Notes: generated by a model from the sequence alone, not told the origin. 64,000 nucleotides of DNA from Streptococcus pneumoniae (GCF_001113365.1 NZ_CKYA01000004.1:104034-168033), one strand, 5' to 3'. Positions 26,314 through 36,052 are shown, counted from the stretch's first letter. Numbers and translations: made by a program.

Positions 26314-27267
26314 TCACATCCTTTCATTTTCTTTCTTTAATTGATAAGCGAGATAAAGAATCAGCAGAAACAAAATAATACTGGACACGATGGAACCCTC
26401 AATACCAAAAGACCCACCAGATAGCCAGTCTTGATTGCCTTGTGGAGTAAATTTCATGATTGAGGTTCCTGAAGACTGACCACTAACCAATACTCCAAAG
26501 AGGTTTCCCTGTGCGAAATTCCAAGCTCCATGAATACCACCTATACCCCATATAGTATCTGTTTTAAGAAGATACAGGGACATAGCAACTCCGAATAAAA
26601 AGAGATCAATTGCAGATAAGAAAGTTATGCCTGGATTTCCTAAATGAAGTAAGGTAAAGAGACTACTAGATATGATAATAGCGACTTTAAGATTGGTTCT
26701 CTTAGCCAATTGTGGAATCAGCCAAGCACGAGTAACCAATTCTTCTGCCGTTCCTTGTAAAATCCAAAAAGGGATTGTAAATAAAGTAAAAGCTAGCGAA
26801 TAAGTATCCAAGTGAATGGAGTCAAATTGATACTGCCCCAACACTACTAGTCCAGCCAAAGCAAGTATAAAGAGGGATAGACCAAGACCGTATCCTTTAA
26901 ATAAGGCACTTAAAAAATTTTCTTTATAAAATCCCAAGGTTCGAATCGGTCTTTTCTCAACTTTTCTAGTCCATCTAAACACAGTTAAGATGATAAAACC
27001 AAAGGACAATAATTCAAATATTAAATGGATGTCACTTGTTTTATCAGATAAATTCTGAAATAACATTTGAAGGAAATCTGCAATTCTTTGACCACCCATA
27101 CCAAGATTGCTAAATAGCCCGATCAATGCTAAAAAACTAAGGCCAAAAAATAGAGAAGATATGAACTCAGATATATAGACGAAAAATAGAGCTAACAAGG
27201 GGCTTGTGTAAATGTTTAAACTCATTTTAGAAGTTTCAAAGTCTTTTAAGATTCTTTTGTCTTTCAT
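26314..27267 (-). CDS. CPBP-family intramembrane metalloprotease
   Basis: A 317-residue membrane protein with about eight spans. The Abi/CPBP motifs are EELVTRAWLIPQL (EExxxR), LLHLGNP and IHGAWNF, which supply the putative metal-binding Glu and His residues. Family members process prenylated proteins in eukaryotes and give bacteriocin self-immunity in some lactobacilli and streptococci; no substrate can be deduced here. ATG at 27267 follows GAGGATAA. A promoter TTGAAT-16-TATAAT (27302-27329, minus) precedes it, divergent from glnP. Confidence 0.85.
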   Translation of the reverse strand: MKDKRILKDFETSKMSLNIYTSPLLALFFVYISEFISSLFFGLSFLALIGLFSNLGMGGQRIADFLQMLFQNLSDKTSDIHLIFELLSFGFIILTVFRWTRKVEKRPIRTLGFYKENFLSALFKGYGLGLSLFILALAGLVVLGQYQFDSIHLDTYSLAFTLFTIPFWILQGTAEELVTRAWLIPQLAKRTNLKVAIIISSSLFTLLHLGNPGITFLSAIDLFLFGVAMSLYLLKTDTIWGIGGIHGAWNFAQGNLFGVLVSGQSSGTSIMKFTPQGNQDWLSGGSFGIEGSIVSSIILFLLILYLAYQLKKENERM

Positions 27268-27301
27268 AACGTTATCCTCTTTTACTATATGATATACCTT
27301 T

Positions 27302-27329
27302 ATTATAGCACTTCTGTTGTGTGATTCAA
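27302..27329 (-). promoter_or_regulatory. CPBP gene promoter
   Basis: On the minus strand TTGAAT (27324-27329), a 16-base spacer and TATAAT (27302-27307). The start codon lies about 35 bases further on. Confidence 0.65.
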
Positions 27330-27380
27330 GACAAAACAAGAATTACGGATGTTATATTTTCTGACACAGAAATATAAAAA

Positions 27381-27410
27381 TTTGCCTTTTTTTACTTTTT
27401 CTGATATAAT
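27381..27410 (+). promoter_or_regulatory. glnPQ promoter
   Basis: TTGCCT (27381-27386), an 18-base spacer and a perfect TATAAT (27405-27410) with TG extension. AAAGGAG precedes the ATG at 27440. Confidence 0.75.
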
Positions 27411-27439
27411 GGGAAAATATTCGGAAAAGGAGACTAAAA

Positions 27440-29605
27440 ATGAAGAAAAAATTTCTAGCATTTTTGCTAATTTTATTCCCAATTTTCTCATTAGGTATTG
27501 CCAAAGCAGAGACGATTAAGATTGTTTCTGATACCGCCTATGCACCTTTTGAGTTTAAAGATTCAGATCAAACTTATAAAGGAATTGATGTTGACATTAT
27601 CAACAAAGTCGCTGAGATTAAAGGGTGGAACATTCAGATGTCCTATCCTGGATTTGACGCAGCGGTCAATGCGGTTCAAGCTGGTCAAGCTGACGCTATC
27701 ATGGCAGGGATGACAAAGACTAAAGAACGTGAAAAAGTTTTCACCATGTCTGATACCTACTATGATACAAAAGTTGTCATTGCAACTACAAAGGCACACA
27801 AGATTAGCAAGTACGACCAATTGTCTGGTAAAACTGTTGGTGTTAAAAACGGAACAGCCGCTCAACGTTTCCTAGAAACGATTAAAGATAAATACGGCTT
27901 TACTATTAAAACATTTGACACTAGTGATTTGATGAACAACAGCTTAAGTGCTGGTGCCATTGATGCTATGATGGATGACAAACCTGTTATCGAGTATGCC
28001 ATTAACCAAGGTCAAGACCTTCATATTGAAATGGATGGTGAAGCTGTAGGTAGCTTTGCTTTCGGTGTTAAAAAAGGAAGCAAATACGAGCACCTGGTTA
28101 CTGAATTTAACCAAGCCTTAGCTGAAATGAAAAAAGATGGTAGTCTTGATAAAATCATCAAGAAATGGACTGCTTCATCATTTTCAGCAGTGCCAACCAC
28201 AACTACTCTAGCAGGCTTAAAAGCTATTCCCGTTAAGGCTAAATATATCATTGCCAGCGATTCTTCTTTTGCACCTTTTGTTTTCCAAAATTCAAGCAAC
28301 CAATACACTGGTATTGATATGGAATTGATTAAGGCAATCGCTAAAGACCAAGGTTTTGAAATTGAAATCACCAACCCTGGTTTCGATGCCGCTATTAGTG
28401 CTGTCCAAGCTGGTCAAGCCGATGGTATCATTGCTGGTATGTCTGTCACAGATGCTCGTAAGGCAACTTTTGACTTCTCAGAATCATACTACACTGCTAA
28501 TACCATTCTTGGTGTCAAAGAATCAAGCAATATTGCTTCTTATGAAGATCTAAAAGGAAAGACAGTTGGTGTTAAAAACGGAACCGCTTCTCAAACCTTC
28601 CTAACTGAAAATCAAAGCAAATACGGTTACAAAATCAAAACCTTTGCTGATGGTTCTTCAATGTATGACAGTTTAAACACTGGTGCCATTGATGCTGTTA
28701 TGGATGATGAACCTGTTCTCAAATATTCTATCAGCCAAGGACAAAAATTGAAAACACCAATCGCTGGAACTCCAATCGGAGAAACAGCCTTTGCCGTTAA
28801 AAAAGGCACAAATCCAGAATTGATTGAAATGTTCAACAACGGACTTGCAAACCTTAAAGCAAACGGAGAATTCCAAAAGATTCTTGATAAATACCTAGCT
28901 AGTGAGTCATCAACTGCTTCAACAAGCACTGTTGATGAGACAACTATCTGGGGCTTGCTTCAAAATAACTACAAACAGCTCCTTAGCGGGCTTGGTATCA
29001 CTCTTGCTCTAGCTCTTATCTCATTTGCTATTGCCATTGTCATTGGGATTATCTTCGGTATGTTTAGCGTTAGCCCATACAAATCTCTTCGTGTCATCTC
29101 TGAGATTTTCGTTGACGTTATCCGTGGTATTCCATTGATGATTCTTGCAGCCTTCATCTTCTGGGGAATTCCAAACTTCATCGAGTCTATCACAGGCCAA
29201 CAAAGCCCAATTAACGACTTTGTAGCTGGTACTATTGCCCTCTCACTCAATGCAGCTGCTTATATCGCTGAAATCGTTCGTGGTGGTATTCAGGCCGTTC
29301 CAGTTGGACAAATGGAAGCCAGCCGAAGCTTGGGTATCTCTTATGGAAAAACCATGCGTAAGATTATCTTGCCACAAGCAACTAAATTGATGTTGCCAAA
29401 CTTTGTTAACCAATTCGTTATCGCTCTTAAAGATACAACTATCGTATCTGCTATCGGTTTGGTTGAACTCTTCCAAACTGGTAAGATTATCATTGCCCGT
29501 AACTACCAAAGTTTCAAGATGTATGCAATCCTTGCTATCTTCTATCTTGTAATTATCACACTTTTGACTAAACTAGCGAAACGCTTAGAAAAGAGGATTC
29601 GTTAA
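27440..29605 (+). CDS. glnP: glutamine/polar amino acid ABC transporter GlnP: two fused binding domains plus permease
   Basis: A 721-residue importer subunit of the GlnPQ type. A signal peptide (about 1-23) is followed by two homologous type 3 binding domains (about 26-245 and 265-490). Both have TAYAPFEFKD-like starts, the NPGFDAAISAVQAGQADGIIAG element (PGFDAAVNAVQAGQADAIMAG in the first) and KGKTVGVKNGTA-like segments. A permease domain (about 505-721) with an EAA loop (GGIQAVPVGQMEASRSLGIS) completes it. Glutamine, glutamate and asparagine are the usual ligands. The last base of its stop codon is the first base of the glnQ start. Confidence 0.94.
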   Translation: MKKKFLAFLLILFPIFSLGIAKAETIKIVSDTAYAPFEFKDSDQTYKGIDVDIINKVAEIKGWNIQMSYPGFDAAVNAVQAGQADAIMAGMTKTKEREKVFTMSDTYYDTKVVIATTKAHKISKYDQLSGKTVGVKNGTAAQRFLETIKDKYGFTIKTFDTSDLMNNSLSAGAIDAMMDDKPVIEYAINQGQDLHIEMDGEAVGSFAFGVKKGSKYEHLVTEFNQALAEMKKDGSLDKIIKKWTASSFSAVPTTTTLAGLKAIPVKAKYIIASDSSFAPFVFQNSSNQYTGIDMELIKAIAKDQGFEIEITNPGFDAAISAVQAGQADGIIAGMSVTDARKATFDFSESYYTANTILGVKESSNIASYEDLKGKTVGVKNGTASQTFLTENQSKYGYKIKTFADGSSMYDSLNTGAIDAVMDDEPVLKYSISQGQKLKTPIAGTPIGETAFAVKKGTNPELIEMFNNGLANLKANGEFQKILDKYLASESSTASTSTVDETTIWGLLQNNYKQLLSGLGITLALALISFAIAIVIGIIFGMFSVSPYKSLRVISEIFVDVIRGIPLMILAAFIFWGIPNFIESITGQQSPINDFVAGTIALSLNAAAYIAEIVRGGIQAVPVGQMEASRSLGISYGKTMRKIILPQATKLMLPNFVNQFVIALKDTTIVSAIGLVELFQTGKIIIARNYQSFKMYAILAIFYLVIITLLTKLAKRLEKRIR

Positions 29606-30345
29606 TGGCAAAACTAAAAATTGATGTAAATGATTTACACAAAAACTACGGAAAAAATGAGGTTTTAAAAGGAATTACGACTAAGTTCTATGAAGGAGAT
29701 GTTGTTTGTATCATCGGTCCTTCAGGTTCTGGTAAGTCAACTTTCCTTCGTAGCCTCAATCTTTTGGAAGAAGTTACTAGCGGTCACATCACTGTTAACG
29801 GTTATGACTTAACTGAAAAAACAACTAATGTTGACCACGTCCGTGAAAATATCGGAATGGTGTTCCAACACTTCAACCTCTTCCCACACATGTCCGTTTT
29901 GGACAACATCACCTTTGCTCCTATTGAGCACAAGTTGATGACTAAGGAAGAAGCTGAAAAATTGGGAATGGAGTTGCTTGACAAGGTTGGACTAGCAGAT
30001 AAGGCTAAGGCCTGTCCAGATAGCCTGTCAGGTGGTCAAAAACAACGTGTGGCCATCGCTCGTGGACTAGCAATGAATCCAGACATCATGCTCTTTGATG
30101 AACCAACTTCTGCCCTTGACCCTGAGATGGTCGGAGACGTACTGAACGTTATGAAGGAATTGGCTGAACAAGGCATGACCATGATTATTGTAACCCATGA
30201 GATGGGATTTGCCCGTCAGGTTGCCAACCGCGTTATCTTTACTGCAGATGGTGAGTTCCTAGAAGATGGAACACCTGATCAAATCTTTGATAACCCTCAA
30301 CACCCACGTCTGAAAGATTTCTTGGACAAGGTCTTAAACGTCTAA
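29605..30345 (+). CDS. glnQ: amino acid ABC transporter ATP-binding protein GlnQ
   Basis: A 246-residue ATPase. Walker A is GPSGSGKST near residue 39, the Q-loop is VFQHFNLFPHM, the signature is LSGGQKQRVAIARGLA and Walker B is IMLFDEPTSALDP. It drives GlnP; the one-base overlap TAATG couples translation. A terminator follows immediately. Confidence 0.96.
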   Translation: MAKLKIDVNDLHKNYGKNEVLKGITTKFYEGDVVCIIGPSGSGKSTFLRSLNLLEEVTSGHITVNGYDLTEKTTNVDHVRENIGMVFQHFNLFPHMSVLDNITFAPIEHKLMTKEEAEKLGMELLDKVGLADKAKACPDSLSGGQKQRVAIARGLAMNPDIMLFDEPTSALDPEMVGDVLNVMKELAEQGMTMIIVTHEMGFARQVANRVIFTADGEFLEDGTPDQIFDNPQHPRLKDFLDKVLNV

Positions 30346-30349
30346 ACGC

Positions 30350-30379
30350 AAACTGTAAGGATTTCCTTGCAGTTTTTTT
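30350..30379 (+). terminator. glnPQ terminator
   Basis: AAACTG-AAGG pairs with CCTT-CAGTTT around ATTT, followed by seven T residues. Confidence 0.85.
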
Positions 30380-30398
30380 CTATCTCGTATTGGAATTT

Positions 30399-30495
30399 TT
30401 GATTTTTCGGAAAATTATGTTAGAATTAAGTTTATGAAATGAGGTTTCCTCATACCTAGCAAGACTAGGAATAAAAATAGAAATTAGGTAGCTAG
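30399..30495 (+). promoter_or_regulatory. zwf promoter and 5' leader with two small hairpins
   Basis: TTGATT (30399-30404), 16 bases, TAGAAT (30421-30426). The roughly 60-base leader holds GAGGTTTCCTC (30441-30451) and CCTAG/CTAGG around CAAGA (30455-30469). Only a weak AGGTAG ribosome site precedes the ATG. No known riboswitch is recognised. Confidence 0.5.
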
Positions 30496-31983
30496 ATGTC
30501 ATCTAAGGTTATTGTTACAATTTTCGGTGCGAGTGGAGACCTGGCTAAACGCAAGCTCTACCCTTCCCTATTTAGACTATATAAATCCGGCAATCTTTCC
30601 AAACATTTTGCCGTTATTGGAACTGCCCGTCGTCCTTGGAGCAAGGAATATTTTGAATCTGTTGTAGTCGAATCGATCCTTGATTTGGCAGATAGTACCG
30701 AACAGGCTCAAGAGTTCGCTAGCCACTTCTACTATCAAAGTCATGATGTCAATGATACGGAACACTACATTGCTTTACGTCAATTGCAGGCTGAACTAAA
30801 TGACAAGTACCAAGCTGAACACAACAAGCTCTTCTTCTTGTCTATGGCGCCTCAGTTCTTTGGAACTATTGCCAAACACCTCAAGTCTGAAAACATTGTG
30901 GATGGTAAAGGTTTTGAGCGCTTAATCGTTGAAAAACCATTTGGTACAGATTACGCAACTGCAAGCAAGTTAAATGACGAACTCCTAGCGACATTTGACG
31001 AAGAACAAATTTTCCGTATCGACCATTATCTTGGTAAGGAAATGATTCAAAGCATCTTTGCAGTTCGCTTTGCAAACTTGATTTTTGAAAATGTTTGGAA
31101 TAAGGACTTTATCGACAATGTTCAAATTACCTTTGCGGAGCGCTTGGGTGTAGAAGAACGTGGGGGATACTATGACCAATCTGGTGCCCTCCGTGACATG
31201 GTACAGAACCACACTCTACAACTGCTTTCCCTCCTTGCCATGGACAAGCCAGCAAACTTCACAAAGGACGAGATTCGTGCTGAGAAGATTAAGGTCTTTA
31301 AAAACCTCTATCATCCAACTGATGAAGAGCTTAAAGAACACTTTATCCGTGGTCAATACCGTTCAGGTAAGATTGATGGCATGAAATACATCTCTTATCG
31401 TAGCGAGCCAAATGTAAATCCAGAATCAACAACTGAAACCTTTGCATCTGGTGCCTTCTTTGTAGACAGCGATCGCTTCCGTGGTGTTCCTTTCTTCTTC
31501 CGTACTGGTAAACGTCTGACTGAAAAAGGAACTCATGTCAACATCGTCTTTAAACAAATGGATTCTATATTTGGAGAACCACTTGCTCCAAATATTTTGA
31601 CCATCTATATCCAACCAACAGAAGGCTTCTCTCTTAGCCTAAATGGGAAGCAAGTAGGAGAAGAATTTAACTTGGCTCCAAACTCACTTGATTACCGTAC
31701 AGATGCGACCGCAACTGGTGCTTCTCCAGAGCCATACGAAAAATTGATTTATGATGTCCTAAATAACAACTCAACTAACTTTAGCCACTGGGATGAAGTT
31801 GGTGCGTCATGGAAATTGATTGACCGTATCGAAGAACTCTGGGCCGAAAATGGTGCTCCACTACATGACTATAAAGCTGGAAGCATGGGACCTCAAGCAA
31901 GCTTTGACTTACTTGAAAAATTCGATGCCAAATGGACTTGGCAACCAGATATCGCCTATCGTCAAGATGGTAGACTTGAATAA
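30496..31983 (+). CDS. zwf: glucose-6-phosphate 1-dehydrogenase
   Basis: First step of the oxidative pentose-phosphate branch: oxidises glucose-6-phosphate to 6-phosphogluconolactone, making NADPH. The 495-residue protein has the nucleotide-binding GASGDLAKRKLYP near residue 10 and the catalytic signature RIDHYLGKE near residue 175, with EKPFG before it. It is a single gene between glnPQ and the convergent ftsY. Confidence 0.97.
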   Translation: MSSKVIVTIFGASGDLAKRKLYPSLFRLYKSGNLSKHFAVIGTARRPWSKEYFESVVVESILDLADSTEQAQEFASHFYYQSHDVNDTEHYIALRQLQAELNDKYQAEHNKLFFLSMAPQFFGTIAKHLKSENIVDGKGFERLIVEKPFGTDYATASKLNDELLATFDEEQIFRIDHYLGKEMIQSIFAVRFANLIFENVWNKDFIDNVQITFAERLGVEERGGYYDQSGALRDMVQNHTLQLLSLLAMDKPANFTKDEIRAEKIKVFKNLYHPTDEELKEHFIRGQYRSGKIDGMKYISYRSEPNVNPESTTETFASGAFFVDSDRFRGVPFFFRTGKRLTEKGTHVNIVFKQMDSIFGEPLAPNILTIYIQPTEGFSLSLNGKQVGEEFNLAPNSLDYRTDATATGASPEPYEKLIYDVLNNNSTNFSHWDEVGASWKLIDRIEELWAENGAPLHDYKAGSMGPQASFDLLEKFDAKWTWQPDIAYRQDGRLE

Positions 31984-31985
31984 AA

Positions 31986-32016
31986 AAATCCTGCAAGATA
32001 ACCTTGCAGGATTTTT
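31986..32016. terminator. bidirectional terminator between zwf and ftsY
   Basis: AAAATCCTGCAAG and CTTGCAGGATTTT form a 13-pair perfect stem with an ATAAC-type loop. A and T runs flank both sides, serving both convergent genes. Confidence 0.88.
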
Positions 32017-32024
32017 ACTTCTGA

Positions 32025-33314
32025 TTAGATTAAGCCTTCTAAGAGCCCCTTCATAAAGTTTTCTGAGTTAAATTCTCCAATATCATCGATTTTTTCACCA
32101 AAACCAATCAATTTTACAGGAATATTGAGTTCTTCTCGAATAGCTAGAACAACACCACCTCGAGCAGTTCCATCAATCTTGGTCAAAACTATTCCTGTCA
32201 AAGGGGTAATTTTTGAAAATTCTTTGGCCTGTACAAGAGCGTTTTGACCTGTTGATGCATCAAGTGCCAAGAAGGTTTCATGAGGTGCTTCTGGTACAAC
32301 ACGTTTGATAATACGGCCAATCTTTTCCAACTCAGCCATAAGGTTATCCTTATTTTGCAGACGGCCAGCAGTATCAATCATGAGAATATCGATACCTTCA
32401 GCCACGGCACGTTCCATGCCATCAAAGACCACACTTGCTGGGTCAGCTTTTTCAGGTCCAGTCACAACCGGAACGTCCACACGACGGCCCCATTCAGCTA
32501 GCTGGGCTACTGCACCTGCACGGAAGGTGTCTGCCGCAACCAACATGACTTTCTTACCTGCTTGTTTATAGCGATGAGCCAGTTTTCCGATAGAAGTTGT
32601 TTTCCCAACACCATTCACACCAACAAAGAGCATGACTGTCAAACCATCTTGGAAGTGGATGCGTTCATCGTAGTTGCCATCCTTTTCATAAAGCTCAACC
32701 AATTTCTCAATAATGACACGGCGAAGTGCTTCTGGTTTCTTGGCGTTTTCAAGCTTGGCTTCGTAGCGGAGCTCTTCTGTTAAGTTTGAAGCTACCTGGA
32801 CACCAACGTCACTCATGATGAGCAGTTCTTCTAGTTCCTCGAAAAATTCTTCGTCAACAGAGCGGAAGTTAGCAAAGAAGGCGTTCAAGCGGGCACCAAA
32901 TCCTGTACGAGTTTTCTTAAGACTGCGGTCATATTTCTCCTGAACAGTTTCTTCTGCTTGAGGCGTTTCTGCTTCAAGCACTTCAGAACTATTTCCTTCT
33001 ACAGTCTCTAGAAACTCAGGATTCTCTTCCTCTGTGACTTCTTCTGAGTTTGGCAATTCTTCGACTTCTTCTTGTTGAACTTCTACAGCTAGCTCTGAAT
33101 CCAGACTTTCTTCAACTGTCTCTTGATTATCCTCTTCTTGGAGCAGAGTTTCTTCAGAACTTTCAACCTCTGCTTCTTCTTGAGGAACTTCCTGAGCTTC
33201 TGTTAAGACAGGCTCAACATCTTCAGACAAATCAAGATTTTCCAGAGCTTCTTTTACAACTTCTTCGATTTTAGGTTCTTCTTTTTTTCCGAATAGACGG
33301 TCAAATAATCCCAT
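32025..33314 (-). CDS. ftsY: signal recognition particle receptor FtsY
   Basis: Membrane-associated GTPase that docks SRP-ribosome complexes to the Sec translocon. The 429-residue protein begins with a long Glu-rich acidic A domain (about 10-130, common in streptococci). The N domain and GTPase G domain follow: GVNGVGKTT, DTFRAGAVAQL, DTAGRLQNKDN and TKIDGTARGG. The next gene upstream on the same strand is a HAD phosphatase ending 3 bases before it. Confidence 0.96.
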   Translation of the reverse strand: MGLFDRLFGKKEEPKIEEVVKEALENLDLSEDVEPVLTEAQEVPQEEAEVESSEETLLQEEDNQETVEESLDSELAVEVQQEEVEELPNSEEVTEEENPEFLETVEGNSSEVLEAETPQAEETVQEKYDRSLKKTRTGFGARLNAFFANFRSVDEEFFEELEELLIMSDVGVQVASNLTEELRYEAKLENAKKPEALRRVIIEKLVELYEKDGNYDERIHFQDGLTVMLFVGVNGVGKTTSIGKLAHRYKQAGKKVMLVAADTFRAGAVAQLAEWGRRVDVPVVTGPEKADPASVVFDGMERAVAEGIDILMIDTAGRLQNKDNLMAELEKIGRIIKRVVPEAPHETFLALDASTGQNALVQAKEFSKITPLTGIVLTKIDGTARGGVVLAIREELNIPVKLIGFGEKIDDIGEFNSENFMKGLLEGLI

Positions 33315-33317
33315 ATC

Positions 33318-34136
33318 TTAGTTCTCCTTTAGCACATATTCTTCGATAGCCCAGGCGACAGCCTCTTCATCGTTGGTCATTGGCGTCACTACATTTGCGA
33401 CTGCCTTGACTTCAGGAACAGCGTTTTGCATGGCAACACCGAGCCCTGCCCATTCAATCATAGAGAGGTCATTGGCCTCGTCACCACAAGCCATGACTTG
33501 GCTTTGGTCTATTCCCAAATGACTGATTAGTTTTGCCAAACCTGTTGCTTTATGAACATTCTTTGGTGACCACTCTAGCAACATTTCACGTGATTTAAAG
33601 ATTTCATATTGGTCAAACAATTCTGGAGAAATCTTTTGAATGGCTGCATCCAAGGGTTCTTGAGCAAAGGCAGTCACGCATTTATTATAGGTCATTTGAC
33701 TAGATAAGTCTTCAAAGTCCACTGGAACAAAGGTCAATGCTGGATTGAATTTAGCATAAAGACTTTCTTGGTCCGATTGGATTTGATAAACTGTTCCTTC
33801 TGAGATGGCATCAAGAGGTAGTGATAATTTCTCTGTTTCTTCATACAAACGTGCCACATCATCATATGAAAAGACTGTTTTATCAAGGATTTCACCTGTA
33901 TTTTTCTGAACCAAACCACCATTAAAAGTAATCGTATACTCATCTTCCTGACCGTCAGTCCCTAACTCATGGAGAAAGAAATCCATAGCTTTTAAGGGAC
34001 GACCAGTTGTCAATACGACCTTGATACCACGATCACGCGCAGCTTTCAAAGTTGCCTTGGTACGATCCGTCAGCCTTTTATCAGTAGTCAGCAAGGTCCC
34101 GTCCAAGTCCAATGCAATCAATTTTATATCTACCAT
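33318..34136 (-). CDS. Cof-type HAD phosphatase
   Basis: A 272-residue haloacid-dehalogenase hydrolase of subfamily IIB. Motif I DLDGTLLTTD (nucleophile Asp near residue 9), motif II VLTTGRP, a C2-type cap, and motif III/IV ACGDEANDLSM. It probably dephosphorylates sugar phosphates or similar metabolites; the substrate is unknown. It is paralogous to the next gene, which overlaps it by one base. Confidence 0.92.
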   Translation of the reverse strand: MVDIKLIALDLDGTLLTTDKRLTDRTKATLKAARDRGIKVVLTTGRPLKAMDFFLHELGTDGQEDEYTITFNGGLVQKNTGEILDKTVFSYDDVARLYEETEKLSLPLDAISEGTVYQIQSDQESLYAKFNPALTFVPVDFEDLSSQMTYNKCVTAFAQEPLDAAIQKISPELFDQYEIFKSREMLLEWSPKNVHKATGLAKLISHLGIDQSQVMACGDEANDLSMIEWAGLGVAMQNAVPEVKAVANVVTPMTNDEEAVAWAIEEYVLKEN

Positions 34137-34927
34137 TATAAGCCCTCCATATAAGCTATAACCGACTGGTCTTTATGGTGACCAATCACAGTCTCTGCTA
34201 ATTCTAAAATTTCTGGTCGTGCATTTTCAGGAGCTACAGGATGTCCCACAACCTGCATCATATGCAAGTCATTTAGATTGTCTCCAAAAGCCATAACCTG
34301 ATCCATTGTGATAGCAAGTTTTTTGGCTAATTCAACAATGGCCACACCCTTATCGACATAGTCCAGAACAATATCAATGGATTCAAAGCCAGTTGTCATG
34401 GCCTTAACACCAGGGACATTTTCGTTTACCCAAGCTTCACCAGCTTCCAGCGTTTCTTCTGTGAAGTTGGTTGTAAATTTGAAAATGTCATCTTTAATAT
34501 CTTCTAGACTCGCTACTTTTTGGATATTTTCATTATAATGCTGGCTCACTTTTAAATAAGTCTCATCAACCGTATCTAGCACATAAGAGCCCTTTTTACC
34601 AGTCAAAAGGAGCTTATTGATATCTACATAAGGTGACGTTTTCAGCTTTTCAAAAGTTGCCAGATAAAAGTCACGAGACATAGTCGCTTCATACAAGTCC
34701 TGACCTTGATACTCTACCAAACTGCCATTTTCCGCGATGAAAATAATGTCATCACGTACATCAGCAAATAATTTTTCCAGAGACAGAAATCCCCGACCCG
34801 AAGCCACCGCAAAGTAAATCCCTTTTTCCTTGTAGGAAACCAAGAGAGACTTGAGACGATCCATATCAAAGCGTCCATTCCCATCTAGGAAAGTTCCATC
34901 CATATCCGTTGCTACTAGTTTAATCAT
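34136..34927 (-). CDS. Cof-type HAD phosphatase
   Basis: A 263-residue HAD-IIB hydrolase: DMDGTFLDGNG with nucleophile Asp near residue 8, AVASGRG and the acidic motif AFGDNLNDLHMM. The start MIKLVATD is preferred although GGAG lies 12 bases upstream. A decayed copy of this same start (MTIKLVATEIG) survives at 39792-39824 behind smc, showing the ancestral smc-HAD junction and this start. Confidence 0.9.
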   Translation of the reverse strand: MIKLVATDMDGTFLDGNGRFDMDRLKSLLVSYKEKGIYFAVASGRGFLSLEKLFADVRDDIIFIAENGSLVEYQGQDLYEATMSRDFYLATFEKLKTSPYVDINKLLLTGKKGSYVLDTVDETYLKVSQHYNENIQKVASLEDIKDDIFKFTTNFTEETLEAGEAWVNENVPGVKAMTTGFESIDIVLDYVDKGVAIVELAKKLAITMDQVMAFGDNLNDLHMMQVVGHPVAPENARPEILELAETVIGHHKDQSVIAYMEGL

Positions 34928-34963
34928 AAATTCTTCATACTCCAATTAATAAATCTATCTTAT

Positions 34964-35016
34964 ATTATACCATAGAAAAAGCAAATAGCGCCTAATCCAT
35001 TTGAGATTAGACGCTT
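34964..35016 (-). promoter_or_regulatory. new upstream region of the HAD gene: extended -10 and hairpin
   Basis: On the minus strand TGGTATAAT (TATAAT at 34964-34969) provides an extended -10 for the HAD-HAD-ftsY genes. Beyond it GCG-CTAATC / GATTAG-CGC (34989-35016) forms a hairpin. The cassette insertion separated this operon from smc, so this promoter may have been acquired or exposed by it. Positions 35017-35149 show nothing else. Confidence 0.5.
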
Positions 35017-35149
35017 GATAAACTTCCGACTTTATCACTTAATTTTTATCCAATATTACTTAACCCTTTAGTATAACTGGATTTTTTCTAAATTCCCAAA
35101 CTAACTTCCACCGCCAATAAAAGTTGAAATTAATCTAATAAAAATCATG

Positions 35150-35904
35150 ACCACCCGTCTAACGGGTGGTTTGAACCAGGGCTATAAGCCCAAATTACCA
35201 GCCAGCGCCTAAAGACGCTGGCTGCTTTCACGTTGTTCAAGCCTTATTGCTCTTGACTCGTCACTTGCCTCTCAAAGAGGCTTTAGTATTACTTACCACT
35301 ATCCCTAAAGAGATCCTCATATTCTTTTACACTCAATTTATCTAGTGCTATATCATGCTTTACTCGTTCTCAAATTTTCATACTCATGAAGAAATCATCC
35401 ACTGGATAATTTCTTTAATCTTGAATATATTTCTTAATTGTGGCTTCATTGAGTCCAACCGTACTCACATAATAACCTTCCGCCCCAAAATGCCGATTTC
35501 CAAACTTGTACTTGAGATTGGCGTGTTTGTCAAACATCATGAGTGCACTTTTTCCTTTTAAATAACCCATGAAACTCGAAACACTTATCCTTGGTGGAAT
35601 ACTTACTAACATGTGTACATGGTCTAGCATTAAGTGATCCTCGATAATTTCAACTCCTTTATAACTACACAAGCGATGAAATATTTCTCCTAAACTACTT
35701 CGATATTGATTATAGATTACTTTTCGTCTATACTTAGGGGTGAACACAATGTGATAGAACACATCCACTTTGTGTGCGATAAACTATGAGCCTTTTGTGC
35801 CATATTTTTCTCCTTTCGCTTTACAATTGGCTTGAACACCTTTATTGTATCGCGTTTGGAGTTTTTTGGGTATAACCTTCGACGCGCACCCGCATAGCGG
35901 GTGG
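35150..35904 (-). mobile_element. IS200/IS605-type insertion sequence, defective
   Basis: The element is bounded by hairpins ACCACCCGT/ACGGGTGGT (35150-35170) and CACCCGC/GCGGGTG (35887-35904), the subterminal palindromes expected for IS200. A further palindrome AGCCAGCG/CGCTGGCT lies near 35202-35223. It has a single tnpA, broken as described separately, and no tnpB. It is the only recognisable mobile element in the cassette between smc and the HAD gene. Confidence 0.85.
35300..35803 (-). pseudogene. tnpA: IS200-type TnpA (HUH Y1 transposase), frameshifted
   Basis: The start MAQKAHSLSHTKW (35803) runs into a frameshift near 35765. The next frame continues YHIVFTPKYRRKV to 35415 with the catalytic HVHML pair and a GYYVSTVG tyrosine segment. 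After YIQD an extra stretch of about 60 bases containing GAAAT/ATTTC inverted repeats brings a stop. The C-terminal KHDIALDKLSVKEYED follows at about 35300-35363. Two lesions make it inactive unless supplied in trans. Confidence 0.85.
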
Positions 35905-35950
35905 TTTTTTTGTCTCGCACCTAGCGGAGCGAGACGGACTGAAAGTCACA

Positions 35951-36052
35951 TAATAAAACAACATAATATCAAGTTTTTGCACACCTGATATTATGCATTT
36001 TTCTGTGGAAAGATTTACTTCATTTTCTCCTGAAGTTGAGTTTTTGCCCAGC
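35951..36052 (+). repeat. dispersed hairpin repeat, copy 3
   Basis: CATAATATCA...TGATATTATG hairpin followed by GGAAAGATTTACTTCATTTT and CTCCTGAAGTTGAG. The last 45 bases are nearly identical to the tail of copy 2. It lies beside the IS200 relic, with a GTCTCGC/GCGAGAC hairpin at about 35910-35937 between them. Confidence 0.6.

Noticed and set aside
34989..35250. Regular short palindromes that could suggest a CRISPR array
   Set aside because: The palindromes differ from each other and lack repeated units with spacers; they are a terminator-like hairpin and IS200 end structures.
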